From positions 3,100,001 through 3,164,000 of the forward strand of contig BDSL01000001.1 in the NCBI GenBank assembly GCA_003116995.1: a stretch of 64,000 nt of DNA, written 5' to 3'. Source of the stretch: Yamagishiella unicocca (lineage: Eukaryota > Chlorophyta > Chlorophyceae > Chlamydomonadales > Volvocaceae). The notes beneath the pieces were generated by a model, which saw nothing but the letters and a program-made list of their open reading frames with translations, made no database searches and had not been told where the DNA came from. Both the position numbers and the translations under genes were made by a program. Shown in pieces: positions 23,004-32,795 of this stretch. How positions within the stretch are numbered: the first letter of the stretch is position 1; every line of letters begins with the position of its first letter.

Positions 23004-25303
23004 CTATCGCTGCCCTAGCATTGCTCGCAGCCGTGCTATCTCCTCGTGCAGTTCCGCTTCACTGCGCTGCCGTTCCGCTTCACTGCGCTGCAGCTCCATG
23101 GCCATGCGCTGCAGTTCCGCTTCACTGCGCTGCCGTTCCGCTTCACTGCTCTGCCGTTCCGCTTCACTGCGCTGCAGCTCCATGGCCATGCGCTGCAGCT
23201 TCGACGGCTGTGCGACCTCCTCCAACCACGCCTTCCTCTTCCTCCGGAGGAATTGGTCAGAGCTCTTCAGGCGGATGCCCATCGACTCTGGCTCCTGATT
23301 GGGGTAGAAAATGGCGTGCAGCGTCGCAAGTACCTGCAGTCACCAACGCCATAATCAGGTGCATCGGCGACATTTAAGGTGACATGGTAAATCGGCCCTG
23401 CCCTGCCTCCCTTCTTTTCCTGTGTCGTGCTACTGGGTCTTCTCACCACTCCGGCATGCTATTATGGGGACCGCTGATAACAAGCGGTTCAACAGCTGAG
23501 TTGTTTCAGCATTGCTACCCGTGTGCCAGCAGCGTTACAGCAACACCTACAACAGGAGCTGGTAGTGAGCTGCTGCTACTACTACTGCTGCTATGCACTT
23601 GCTGTTGCCATACCCTGTCCTGCTACATCCCATAATGCAGTAACCCTGAGCCTCACCTACCTGTACGATGCCAATCCCTGTATTATTTTGAAGCTGCTTT
23701 TTGGAAGTCAGCGGCGCCGCGATGTCCTTACACCTGGACACATAGAACACGTCGCCGGACATCTCCACCCGCACAAAGCGCCAGATGCGGAGGTCAGTCA
23801 GCACTGCCCACACAGCGGTTGAGCTCCCAGTTGGTGAGGTCGCGGTGTGTAGCATATTGAGCCTTGCCAGTTCTACAGCGCTAGCTAGCGGCTGGTACCA
23901 CTGGTTATCGGCAAACGCGGGCTTCACTTCCACCACGAGCACCGCGGTGAAGTCAAAGCTCCAAACCGTCTGCAAGCTAGATGATTGGAGCACGTGCTTA
24001 GCTAAGGACCTGTCACCTCGTACGACTGTGAACTCCACGGGTCCTGCAGGTGCCGAAAATGCCACGTAATTGTAAGTGAACAACCCATGTCCTGCCATTC
24101 TGGACCGTTATTAATGCATGGTAACGATACTATGGTGGGGGGTAAATAGGTATGGATTTGGGGGCACCAGCCTTGTTCCCGGATCTAAGTTGCTGCTGCT
24201 GTGGCTTCGGCCAGAGAGGATCGAGGACGGGCCCCAGTTGATATGGAGGCGATTCTAGACGAATCTCCTAGTTCACAAAGTCCGCCCTTGCCAACGGCGA
24301 GGCCATAAGATTAATTTAGGTGTGAATCAAATGGGGGCTCACATCTCGTCGACGCTTCTGGACTCGGTCATGGAAAGGCTTGCGGCTGACTAGGTTGTTC
24401 GTGGGATTCTGCCAGGTTTGCTCGATTTACAAATTATTTGACAAGAGGGGATTCCTCTGCTCCCTTGGTCAGGTTTGGGTAAATGAATACAGAAAGTCCC
24501 TCCCTTTGGTACAGTGGGGACAGAAATGGGTCCGTGTGCACAAAAGCTCCTCTACCCACCCTTGCTGTCGATCCCAGGGATGTGCTCCTCGTGCCCAAGC
24601 AGCAGCGCACTGTCGTCAAGCTCTTCCTCGCTTTCGTCGTCCTCCTCCTCGCTTATGTCGTCCTCCTCATCGGCCTCGCCCATGACGCTTCCTTGCAAAA
24701 GCAGCAAGGCGAGCTCCGCAGCGGCGGGCTCTGAGGCCGGGGGCTCTGAGGCCGGGGGCTCCGAGGCTGGGGGCTCCGAGGCTGGGGGCTTCGATGCGGT
24801 CGAGAACTACAATCGTGGGTTCAACAGGGTCGCAACATTGTCAGTAAGAGAAGTGGGTGCTCATAGCAGCACATCGATGCAGGGGGTCACCCGCAAGGAG
24901 GCATGCACCTTTCTGTGCCATATTCTATGCGAAATGGTCTTACCTGAAGCCTTGCAATGTTCTTTAGTAGATCGTATACAAAGATGTACATGTATCGCTC
25001 CCTGTTTGTCTGGATGACCCAGCTCTCACTCAGGACAATGTCAAAGCCCACCGCCTTCAGGAAGGCCTGCGCGGAGGCCTCAGACGGCAAGCGTGGCCAA
25101 TCCTCTTTGTAGATAGGTATTTCCGTGAAGCACATTAAGCTGTCCATTGCAGACTCCAGTGTCCCGGGGTTTTCGGACGTTCCAAGCCGGAATTTGGCCG
25201 ATCTTGCATAGCGACCCCGGAATTCATCAAAGGAGTCAACACTGCTAAAGCCCTTCTGTCCTTGGACGCTTGCGGTCGAGTCGGAGGCCCGCTTTTTGCT
25301 CAT
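23004..25303 (-). CDS. PD-(D/E)XK nuclease-like protein with heptad coiled-coil tail, copy 1
   Basis: Minus-strand exons 25303-24944, 24806-24556, 24099-23661 and 23333-23004 join in phase to 459 residues. Residues 1-120 are an alpha/beta N-domain (starts MSKKRASDST). Residues 121-204 are a linker with PPASE repeats and a very acidic stretch (EEDD/EEEE). Residues 205-350 hold the nuclease-like core: predicted strand, then VVEVKP (Glu261, Lys263), a downstream QWYQ (Gln270, Gln273), and AVWAVLTDLRIWRF, the order expected of PD-(D/E)XK enzymes. The last 109 residues carry a basic RRKRKAW patch followed by QRSEAER heptads, a coiled coil. The nuclease assignment rests on motif order only and the upstream catalytic Asp is not certain. 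The architecture recalls Crinkler-type or other mobile-element-linked nucleases, but no transposase is seen beside it. Confidence 0.65.
23045..23205 (-). repeat. 21-bp coding repeat (heptads) in the nuclease-like gene, copy 1
   Basis: The unit GTTCCGCTTCACTGCGCTGCC (+ strand) and variants encode one heptad each (QRSEAER / QRMAMEL on the minus strand). Copy 2 (30486-30696) has two more units, which lengthens the coiled coil by 14 residues without a frameshift. Confidence 0.9.
24715..24795 (-). repeat. 15-bp coding repeat (PPASE) in the nuclease-like gene
   Basis: Four to five units of GGCTCTGAGGCCGGG (+ strand) encode a proline-rich PPASE linker on the minus strand. The same array is at 32207-32287 in copy 2. 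Confidence 0.8.
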
Positions 25304-26163
25304 CCCCGTCGAGCAAACGGCCTACTGCTATTATCAGGACGCGCAGACGCGACTGTTCGTCCGGTTCGGGTATCAGGTTGACACTGGCCGGGGATTATAA
25401 ACATAAAGTGTATAGGTCCCGTATTAAGGTTGAATCTCGAATGTTTTACAAACGGTTGCGTCACCCTGGGGCACCACGTTTAGTGACGTACAGGGGGGGA
25501 AATTGAAATCCAAGCCCAGACCGCATCTTCTTCATGTCTTCACAAACAATGTTATTATTTTGAGCCACATCGAGCTTGCTGTAAGGAGAAGTCAGTGGGA
25601 AAGACGGACCTGCATTTCACGCTGAAAATTGCCAATTTCCAGAACGCAGACGCTTTACACTATTAAGCAAAGTAAAATGAACGCAATATGTGTGAACATT
25701 TTATCGTAATGAGAGCAACCAGCGCTTTGCACAGCAATAATCACATTGCGAACCGTGCAAGTATGCAAGCATACCCACAACGCAGGTAAACAACAATATT
25801 ACCATCACCCAATTAGATCGACAACCTTCACTTGACATCTTCGATGTATCCACGCCTCTGATACGGAAGCAGAAGTTGCGTCGGACATGGGTAACTTGGC
25901 CCCGCCGGCAGCGGTGCATGCATGCAGTGTGGCCGGTACAGGCACAGCTGGTAGATAGCTCAGGCAGCCCCGGCGTTTGAGGTAGGCGGCACACGCAGGG
26001 GGCTCAGGTGACACGCACCGGAAGCCTGTAACACACGCGGACGGATACAGGCCGTGTACATGGGGCAGATGGCGGCGCAAACAGTGCGCGCAGAAATAAT
26101 GTTTGCTGCCGCCGCGGGCGGGAATCACCTGCTAAATGAACGTACGCATGCATTGCACGGCAT

Positions 26164-26330
26164 TTTTCTGGTATGCATGGCATCTATCGGCAGCAGCTGG
26201 CATCTGTCACAGTGGGCATCGCATCTGCCGGGGCTGGCATCTGTCGCAGCGGGCATCTGTTGGGGCTGGCATCTGCAACGCAGCAACTGGCATCTGCCAG
26301 GCGGGGCTGGCATCTGCCGGGGTGTGTGGC
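26164..26330 (+). repeat. GGCATCTG-based minisatellite, copy 1
   Basis: GGCATCTG recurs about eight times with 8-20 bp spacers (CCGGGGCT, TCGCAGCG and similar). The same array is at 33656-33822. Confidence 0.8.
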
Positions 26331-26639
26331 TGCATGTATGCATGCGCACGCAGCTGCACGCAGCTGTCCTAGCCTTCCTACCTACCTGCTTTCTGCTGCA
26401 GCAAAGGCAGCAGCTGTTGGTGCTGCGTGTTGGGGGCGCAAGCAGCAGCAGGGCGGCAATAGCTAGGCACGGGAAAGGTATAGCTAGCTAGGCACGGATA
26501 TAAAGCTAGTAATGTCTTTGACTATGTATACACGGCAGTGGACTAGCTTCTTGCTTGGCTGCTGGATGGGCCGGTGGCGCTGTTGGAGCCTGCAATATAG
26601 AACAGCAGCAGCAGGTTGGGGTAGTTACTGTACAGTCTG

Positions 26640-27490
26640 TACGTTCTTTGTGGAACGTTGTAGATTTCTTAGGATTGGGCTGCGGTGGCCCTCAGGGTTG
26701 GCTTACTTGCTTGCTTGGCTGGAACCCTACCGCCGGCGGATTGCACCCGACCTGGCGGAGCAACATTCCGACTGAGAAGCGTATCGATTCTCGCCGCGCG
26801 CTTTGGAGGTCGGGGTTATTACTGTATGTATGTGCTGTGTGCAACGTTGTAAGCCGAATGGCCGTTGTCATGTTTCCTAGGGTTGGGCTGCGGTGGCCTT
26901 CAGGGCCCGCTTGGAGCCCCGTCGGATTGCATCCCACCTGGTGGAGCAGCATTCCGACTGAGAAGCATATCGATTCTCGCCGGTTAAGTTTCTTTCTGTA
27001 TGTATGTGCTGTTTGCAAAGTTGTAGGCCGAACGGCCGTTGTCAGGTTTCCTGGGGTTCGGCTGCGGTGGCTTTCAGGACCCGGTTGGAGCCCCCTGGGA
27101 TTGCATCCCATTTGCATCCCACCTGGCGGAACAGCATTCCGACTGATAAGCGTATCGATTCTCGCCGCGCGCTTTGGATGTTGGGTTTCTTTCTGTACGT
27201 AGTGCCGTGTGTTGGCCCTCAGGGCCTGGCTTGGAGCCCCGCCGGATTGCACGCAGCCCGCCTGGCGGAGCGACGTGCGGACTCAATAGCGTATCGATCC
27301 TCGGGGCACGCTTTGGAGTTTGGGTTTACCACTGCATGTACGCGCGCCCTGTACCAAGTTGCAAGTCGGACGGCCGCCGTTGCCTTTCATGGTTGGGGCT
27401 GCGGCGCCCCTCAGGGTCTGGCTTGCACTCCGCCTGGCGGAGGGACGTGCGGACTTGACAGCGTATCTACTCTTGCTGCGCGCTTTGGAG
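26640..27490 (+). repeat. Degenerate ~140-186 bp tandem repeat, copy 1
   Basis: About five units are marked by GCGTATCGATTCTCGCC (26779, 26965, 27149, 27290, 27461) and GGGCTGCGGTGGCC. Each includes a conserved TTGCATCCCACCTGGCGGAG segment. The array abuts the PCYOX exon 7 breakpoint. The counterpart is at 34132-34982. Confidence 0.85.
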
Positions 27491-27567
27491 GCTGGGAGGT
27501 GCCGCATTACCTCCGGTAGTACAGAGGGTTCGATGCAACGCTATACATGCGGAACTGACGTTGTTTG

Positions 27568-28746
27568 CCGGGATCCATCTCGACCTCGCCGCCGCCACCA
27601 GCCCCGCCACCGCCGCCCTCAACGCCGCCGCCGCCGCCACCGCCGCCGCCGCGCCCCTTGCGGGCCCCCATCCCCTCATCGGCGCATCATCCCGTCTTCA
27701 GCGGCCACCTCCACCAGCACCGCAACTCTCACGTCGGGTGCCGCGGCATCGCTCCTGCAGCCGCCGTACCAGGTCACCGTGACGTCGTACATCGCAGCGG
27801 GAAGCCTCCGTCCGGGGTATTTCAATGTCAGACGACTGCCCCCTGTTTCCGCGGTCCTGGTGACGAGTAGCGCCAACACACCGTTTTCTGCAGTGGCGGC
27901 CCGGCCCAGAGATGAGGGCGGCAGCGGCCGTGGTGGTGATGGTGATGGTAGCGAGCGAGTGTACAAGGTACGGAGGCGGTCTGGAAAGGTGCTGGTGGTC
28001 TGGCGCCGGGGGTGCGGGCGTGCAGCCGCTCCGCGCCGTGCGGTTTAGTGTGGGGGTTGGGGCCTCTGCGGGTGTGCTTGGGTACTCGTGCGCCAGTCAC
28101 GTGTTATCATATTCGTCGTACCAGTTTCCAGCCGCGAGCTACTGCCGTGCAGCTGCAAAGTTTTTCTTTATCAACGCGCGTCGGACGTACCGCTAGGCGG
28201 CGCGTTCACCTTCTGATGCCAAACTGCCGGTCAGCTTACGGTTATTGCACTCCCCCGCCCTCGTGTTTTGCTGGTTCCGCGACCCACCGCTGCCCGCTAC
28301 TTGTCCGTATTCCTGGGCTCCGATGCGGACACCGCCGCCATGATGCGCCATGCCGTGCCGGCTGCAGGTCTTCTCACGGGAGGAGCTGACCGAGGAGGTT
28401 TGAGATGCATGCTGGGGAACTGGGTTGGGGATACTAAAGCCGAAAGTCGTAATATGACCTTTGGCGGCTAAGCTATAGCGGCTACGAAAGGAAGCGAGGA
28501 CCCCGCGCGACGCACGGAAACTTTGCGCAGAATCGGTTTTGGGCGCTAGCAGGAGAACTGGGGGAGTTGGTGAGCTATGGGAGAGCGGACATCGCGGTCC
28601 GGTCCCAGTCCCAGGCCCGGTCCCGACCCGCCCGAATACCGACCAGATGGTGGCGGACGTTGTGAGGAAGCCGGTCATTACCAGAGAAGGTCCGCTCGGG
28701 TGGGGGAGCGCTGGTTTCGGAGCAGCCGGAGCGGGAGCGGCGATAG
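27568..28746 (+). pseudogene. Truncated PCYOX copy b (exons 7-9 remnants)
   Basis: Homology to PCYOX starts inside exon 7 at CCGGGATCCATCT (parent 19819). Exons 1-6 are absent. A 19-bp deletion near 27692 shifts the frame. Exon 7 still ends at the normal donor (27967). Exon 8 starts at 28368 but breaks off at 28397 after ACCGAGGAG, where a roughly 298-bp unrelated insert begins. Homology resumes at about 28696 in the last 50 bases of exon 9, including the original TAG (28744-28746). It cannot encode the enzyme. Confidence 0.9.
28398..28695. mobile_element. Insert of dispersed family R2 inside PCYOX copy b
   Basis: This 298-bp sequence replaces the second half of exon 8, intron 8 and most of exon 9. 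It shares an ordered set of blocks with 62320-62570 (an intron of the carboxypeptidase gene): CGAGGACCCCGCGCG, CGGTTT followed by GGGCGC, and GCCCGAATACCGACC. Two diverged copies at unrelated sites point to a non-autonomous mobile element. No terminal repeats or target duplication were made out. Confidence 0.5.
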
Positions 28747-29485
28747 GGATTCAGCAAAGGACGCGTGGAGCGCCGGCGTGGGGGGGTGTTTAAAAACCGT
28801 TTTACGCAACGGTGTGTGGGGGCCGCGTGGTAACCGGCTTCCAGTCAGGGCGCGTTCAGTCGCGAGAGGGCGCAGTGTTGTCGTGTTCGCGACCATCACA
28901 GGCAAGAAGGCCATCTTGTCACCGTGCCACGACACACACAGCACGTAGGGCGGGACCTGAGCGGCGTCAGTGTGTTTGGTTCAACACTCGCTGTGTTGTG
29001 GCAGCCTACCCCGTCCACAGGCTGTCCTGATGCTACGCGCGACCGGCTGTAACGAGTCCAGTCCCAAACCATGACCTCATGCTCCCTTACTTCGCGCCCT
29101 GGTATGAGGAGAGCGTGTCGGTTACCCCGCGAAAGCCCCCATAAACACTATACATGGCAGAGCGACACTGTACGGCAAGTTTTAGGACGTTACGAAGGGC
29201 AGTTGATTCCGCCGGTAATCGAGGCCCCCGCGCCTGGGTTTGTGGGGAGAACTGCGCGGGCCGGATGGTGGCGATGAGCGGATGCCAAGGAGACGAAAGA
29301 GGAGTAGGCTGTCTGTCGCCCTTGCAACGGGCGGCATGAAGTGCAGGTGCTTCTGCGCGCTTACCCGCATTGTTGCGGCCATCACGGCCCTACATCACGA
29401 GCATCCTCACCAACATTTGTAAATGGACCATGTTTTGTCGGCTCCTGAACAGTGCCTAAGGCTGCCCCTCCCTACCTCACCACAG

Positions 29486-30279
29486 ACAACCGTGCAGACT
29501 TTCTTCTTATGGCCCCGTATACTGTGCGTCGTACTGATGCCGCGTCAGTTGTACAAAACAGTTGGGCCAGTCCTGGGCGCTGTCAATCGCGGTTTGGCAC
29601 GCGCCATGTTCGTCCTGCGAGCGTTCATTGTCGATGAGCCTCCCTCCAACGTGGCGATGTGGGAATTCAATACGTGGGCTGTGATGGACATCGGCTTCAA
29701 CATCATATTTCCCACCACTGTCACGATATGGCGTCGTGTACGGCGTCTACATCTGGTCATCGGGCTACTATACAATTACAAACTCCCCTTCCACGTTCCT
29801 GTATGGTTGCTGGCTTGCGCGGCACCCATGTGCTGACTCAGCCCCATGCAACTATCTAACCAACATGCAGGACCGCCGCCAGCGCATCCTGTGCCCTCAA
29901 GCCATCCCCAGCATGCGCAACGCCCAGCATACCATCACCACTGGGTGCGCGTATTCCAGCCCTGTGGCTCCCCCCTGCCACTCCATGCTGTACAACTGGT
30001 AGCAGTGGGTTCCCCCATAGGCGCGCACGTCAACACCAAGGGCCTGGGGCTAGCGGTGTTTCCACAATGTCCTGTACTGGGGGTACCGCCGCCATAGCGG
30101 TCACCACTGGTCAGACCCCCTGGAGGCCTTGCTGGCTCCATCCACGGAACCTATCATTGGGTCTCATGCACATCCATCAGTCGGAACGGTGGGCCCAACC
30201 CGTGGAGGCCACGTCTCCATGCAGTTCCCCCACATTCAGCGACATTCCTTTGGGAGGGCCGCTCCGAAAAAGAAAATGA
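29486..30279 (+). CDS. Unrecognised probable gene in the duplicated block, copy 2
   Basis: This is copy 2 of the gene at 22037-22830, with exons 29486-29829 and 29881-30279 and a TGA at 30277-30279. I see only two or three substitutions in the second exon (for example 29907 and 30233), and the frame is unbroken. The same hydrophobic first exon and Ser/Pro-rich, basic-ended second exon are present. The 5' end is unresolved as in copy 1; the alternative ATG is at 29423. Confidence 0.4.
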
Positions 30280-30452
30280 GCGCCCAGCAGATCCAACGTG
30301 CCCGCGCGTGTCCCCTTGTAGTCATAATACATTCTCTCCCTATCTCCTCTGCACGGGCTGTCTGCTCTGCCCACCCTCCTCCAAACTGTGTACTTTCCAG
30401 CGCTGAGTACAACATAATCCAGATTTGCATCACCCAGGGCTGTCTTTGGTGG

Positions 30453-32795
30453 CTATCGCTGCCCTAGCATTGCTCGCAGCCGTGCTATCTCCTCGTGCAG
30501 TTCCGCTTCACTGCGCTGCCGTTCCGCTTCACTGCGCTGCCATTCCGCTTCACTGCGCTGCCGTTCCGCTTCACTGCGCTGCAGCTCCATGGCCATGCGC
30601 TGCAGTTCCGCTTCACTGCGCTGCCGTTCCGCTTCACTGCTCTGCCGTTCCGCTTCACTGCGCTGCAGCTTCATGGCCATGCGCTGCAGCTTCGACGGCT
30701 GTGCGACCTCCTCCAACCACGCCTTCCTCTTCCTCCGGAGGAATTGGTCAGAGCTCTTCAGGCGGATGCCCATCGACTCTGGCTCCTGATTGGGGTAGAA
30801 AATGGCGTGCAGCGTCGCAAGTACCTGCAGTCACCAACGCCATAATCAGGTGCATCGGCGACATTTAAGGTGACATGGTAAATCGGCCCTGCCCTGCCTC
30901 CCTTCTTTTCCTGTGTCGTGCTACTGGGTCTTCTCACCACTCCGGCATGCTATTATGGGGACCGCTGATAACAAGCGGTTCAACAGCTGAGTTGTTTCAG
31001 CATTGCTACCCGTGTGCCAGCAGCGTTACAGCAACACCTACAACAGGAGCTGGTAGTGAGCTGCTGCTACTACTACTGCTGCTATGCACTTGCTGTTGCC
31101 ATACCCTGTCCTGCTACATCCCATAATGCAGTAACCCTGAGCCTCACCTACCTGTACGATGCCAATCCCTGTATTATTTTGAAGCTGCTTTTTGGAAGTC
31201 AGCGGCGCCGCGATGTCCTTACACCTGGACACATAGAACACGTCGCCGGACATCTCCACCCGCACAAAGCGCCAGATGCGGAGGTCAGTCAGCACTGCCC
31301 ACACAGCGGTTGAGCTCCCAGTTGGTGAGGTCGCGGTGTGTAGCATATTGAGCCTTGCCAGTTCTACAGCGCTAGCTAGCGGCTGGTACCACTGGTTATC
31401 GGCAAACGCGGGCTTCACTTCCACCACGAGCACCGCGGTGAAGTCAAAGCTCCAAACCGTCTGCAAGCTAGATGATTGGAGCACGTGCTTAGCTAAGGAC
31501 CTGTCACCTCGTACGACTGTGAACTCCACGGGTCCTGCAGGTGCCGAAAATGCCACGTAATTGTAAGTGAACAACCCATGTCCTGCCATTCTGGACCGTT
31601 ATTAATGCATGGTAACGATACTATGGTGGGGGGTGAATAGGTATGGATTTGGGGGCACCAGCCTTGTTCCCGGATCTAAGTTGCTGCTGCTGTGGCTTCG
31701 GCCAGAGAGGATCGAGGACGGGCCCCAGTTGATATGGAGGCGATTCTAGACGAATCTCCTAGTTCACAAAGTCCGCCCTTGCCAACGGCGAGGCCATAAG
31801 ATTAATTTAGGTGTGAATCAAATGGGGGCTCACATCTCGTCGACGCTTCTGGACTCGGTCATGGAAAGGCTTGCGGCTGACTAGGTTGTTCGTGGGATTC
31901 TGCCAGGTTTGCTCGATTTACAAATTATTTGACAAGAGGGGGATTCCTCTGCTCCCTTGGTCAGGTTTGGGTAAATGAATACAGAAAGTCCCTCCCTTTG
32001 GTACAGTGGGGACAGAAATGGGTCCGTGTGCACAAAAGCTCCTCTACCCACCCTTGCTGTCGATCCCAGGGATGTGCTCCTCGTGCCCAAGCAGCAGCGC
32101 ACTGTCGTCAAGCTCTTCCTCGCTTTCGTCGTCCTCCTCCTCGCTTATGTCGTCCTCCTCATCGGCCTCGCCCATGACGCTTCCTTGCAAAAGCAGCAAG
32201 GCGGGCTCCGCAGCGGCGGGCTCTGAGGCCGGGGGCTCTGAGGCCGGGGGCTCCGAGGCTGGGGGCTCCGAGGCTGGGGGCTTCGATGCGGTCGAGAACT
32301 ACAATCGTGGGTTCAACAGGGTCGCAACATTGTCAGTAAGAGAAGTGGGTGCTCATAGCAGCACATCGATGCAGGGGGTCACCCGCAAGGAGGCATGCAC
32401 CTTTCTGTGCCATATTCTATGCGAAATGGTCTTACCTGAAGCCTTGCAATGTTCTTTAGTAGATCGTATACAAAGATGTACATGTATCGCTCCCTGTTTG
32501 TCTGGATGACCCAGCTCTCACTCAGGACAATGTCAAAGCCCACCGCCTTCAGGAAGGCCTGCGCGGAGGCCTCAGACGGCAAGCGTGGCCAATCCTCTTT
32601 GTAGATAGGTATTTCCGTGAAGCACATTAAGCTGTCCATTGCAGACTCCAGTGTCCCGGGGTTTTCGGACGTTCCAAGCCGGAATTTGGCCGATCTTGCA
32701 TAGCGACCCCGGAATTCATCAAAGGAGTCAACACTGCTAAAGCCCTTCTGTCCTTGGACGCTTGCGGTCGAGTCGGAGGCCCGCTTTTTGCTCAT
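30453..32795 (-). CDS. PD-(D/E)XK nuclease-like protein with heptad coiled-coil tail, copy 2
   Basis: Minus-strand exons 32795-32436, 32298-32048, 31590-31152 and 30824-30453 join in phase to 473 residues. It differs from copy 1 by two extra heptads (QRSEAEW and QRSEAER) in the coiled-coil tail, by Glu to Lys in an LQRMAMEL heptad and by Leu to Pro in the linker (PAAAE-L/P-ALLLL). The VVEVKP core and all splice sites are unchanged. Both copies are therefore potentially functional, which fits a recent duplication or selection to keep the frame. Confidence 0.65.

Larger units (their letters stand above)
25304..27567. other. Non-coding part of duplicated block, copy 1
   Basis: It holds the upstream region of the minus-strand nuclease-like gene and two repeat arrays (26164-26330 and 26640-27490). 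Open frames on both strands (for example 26555-27202) follow the repeat period and are not supported as genes. The right end is the breakpoint into truncated PCYOX exon 7. Confidence 0.5.
21466..28397 (+). repeat. Tandem segmental duplication, copy 1
   Basis: This 6932-bp block is repeated at 28915-35889 with an offset of 7449 bp on the left, rising to 7492 bp after a 42-bp insertion and a 1-bp insertion in copy 2. By eye I find about nine substitutions, so the duplication is recent. Each copy holds the PCYOX 3' tail, a + strand unknown gene, a minus-strand PD-(D/E)XK-like gene, two minisatellites, and the truncated PCYOX exons 7-8. Copy 1 stops within exon 8. Confidence 0.95.

Noticed and set aside
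26555..27202. 215-codon + frame and 186-codon minus frame (also at 34047-34744)
   Set aside because: Both follow the ~170-bp tandem repeat period. The repeated peptide reflects DNA repetition, not a protein repeat family.
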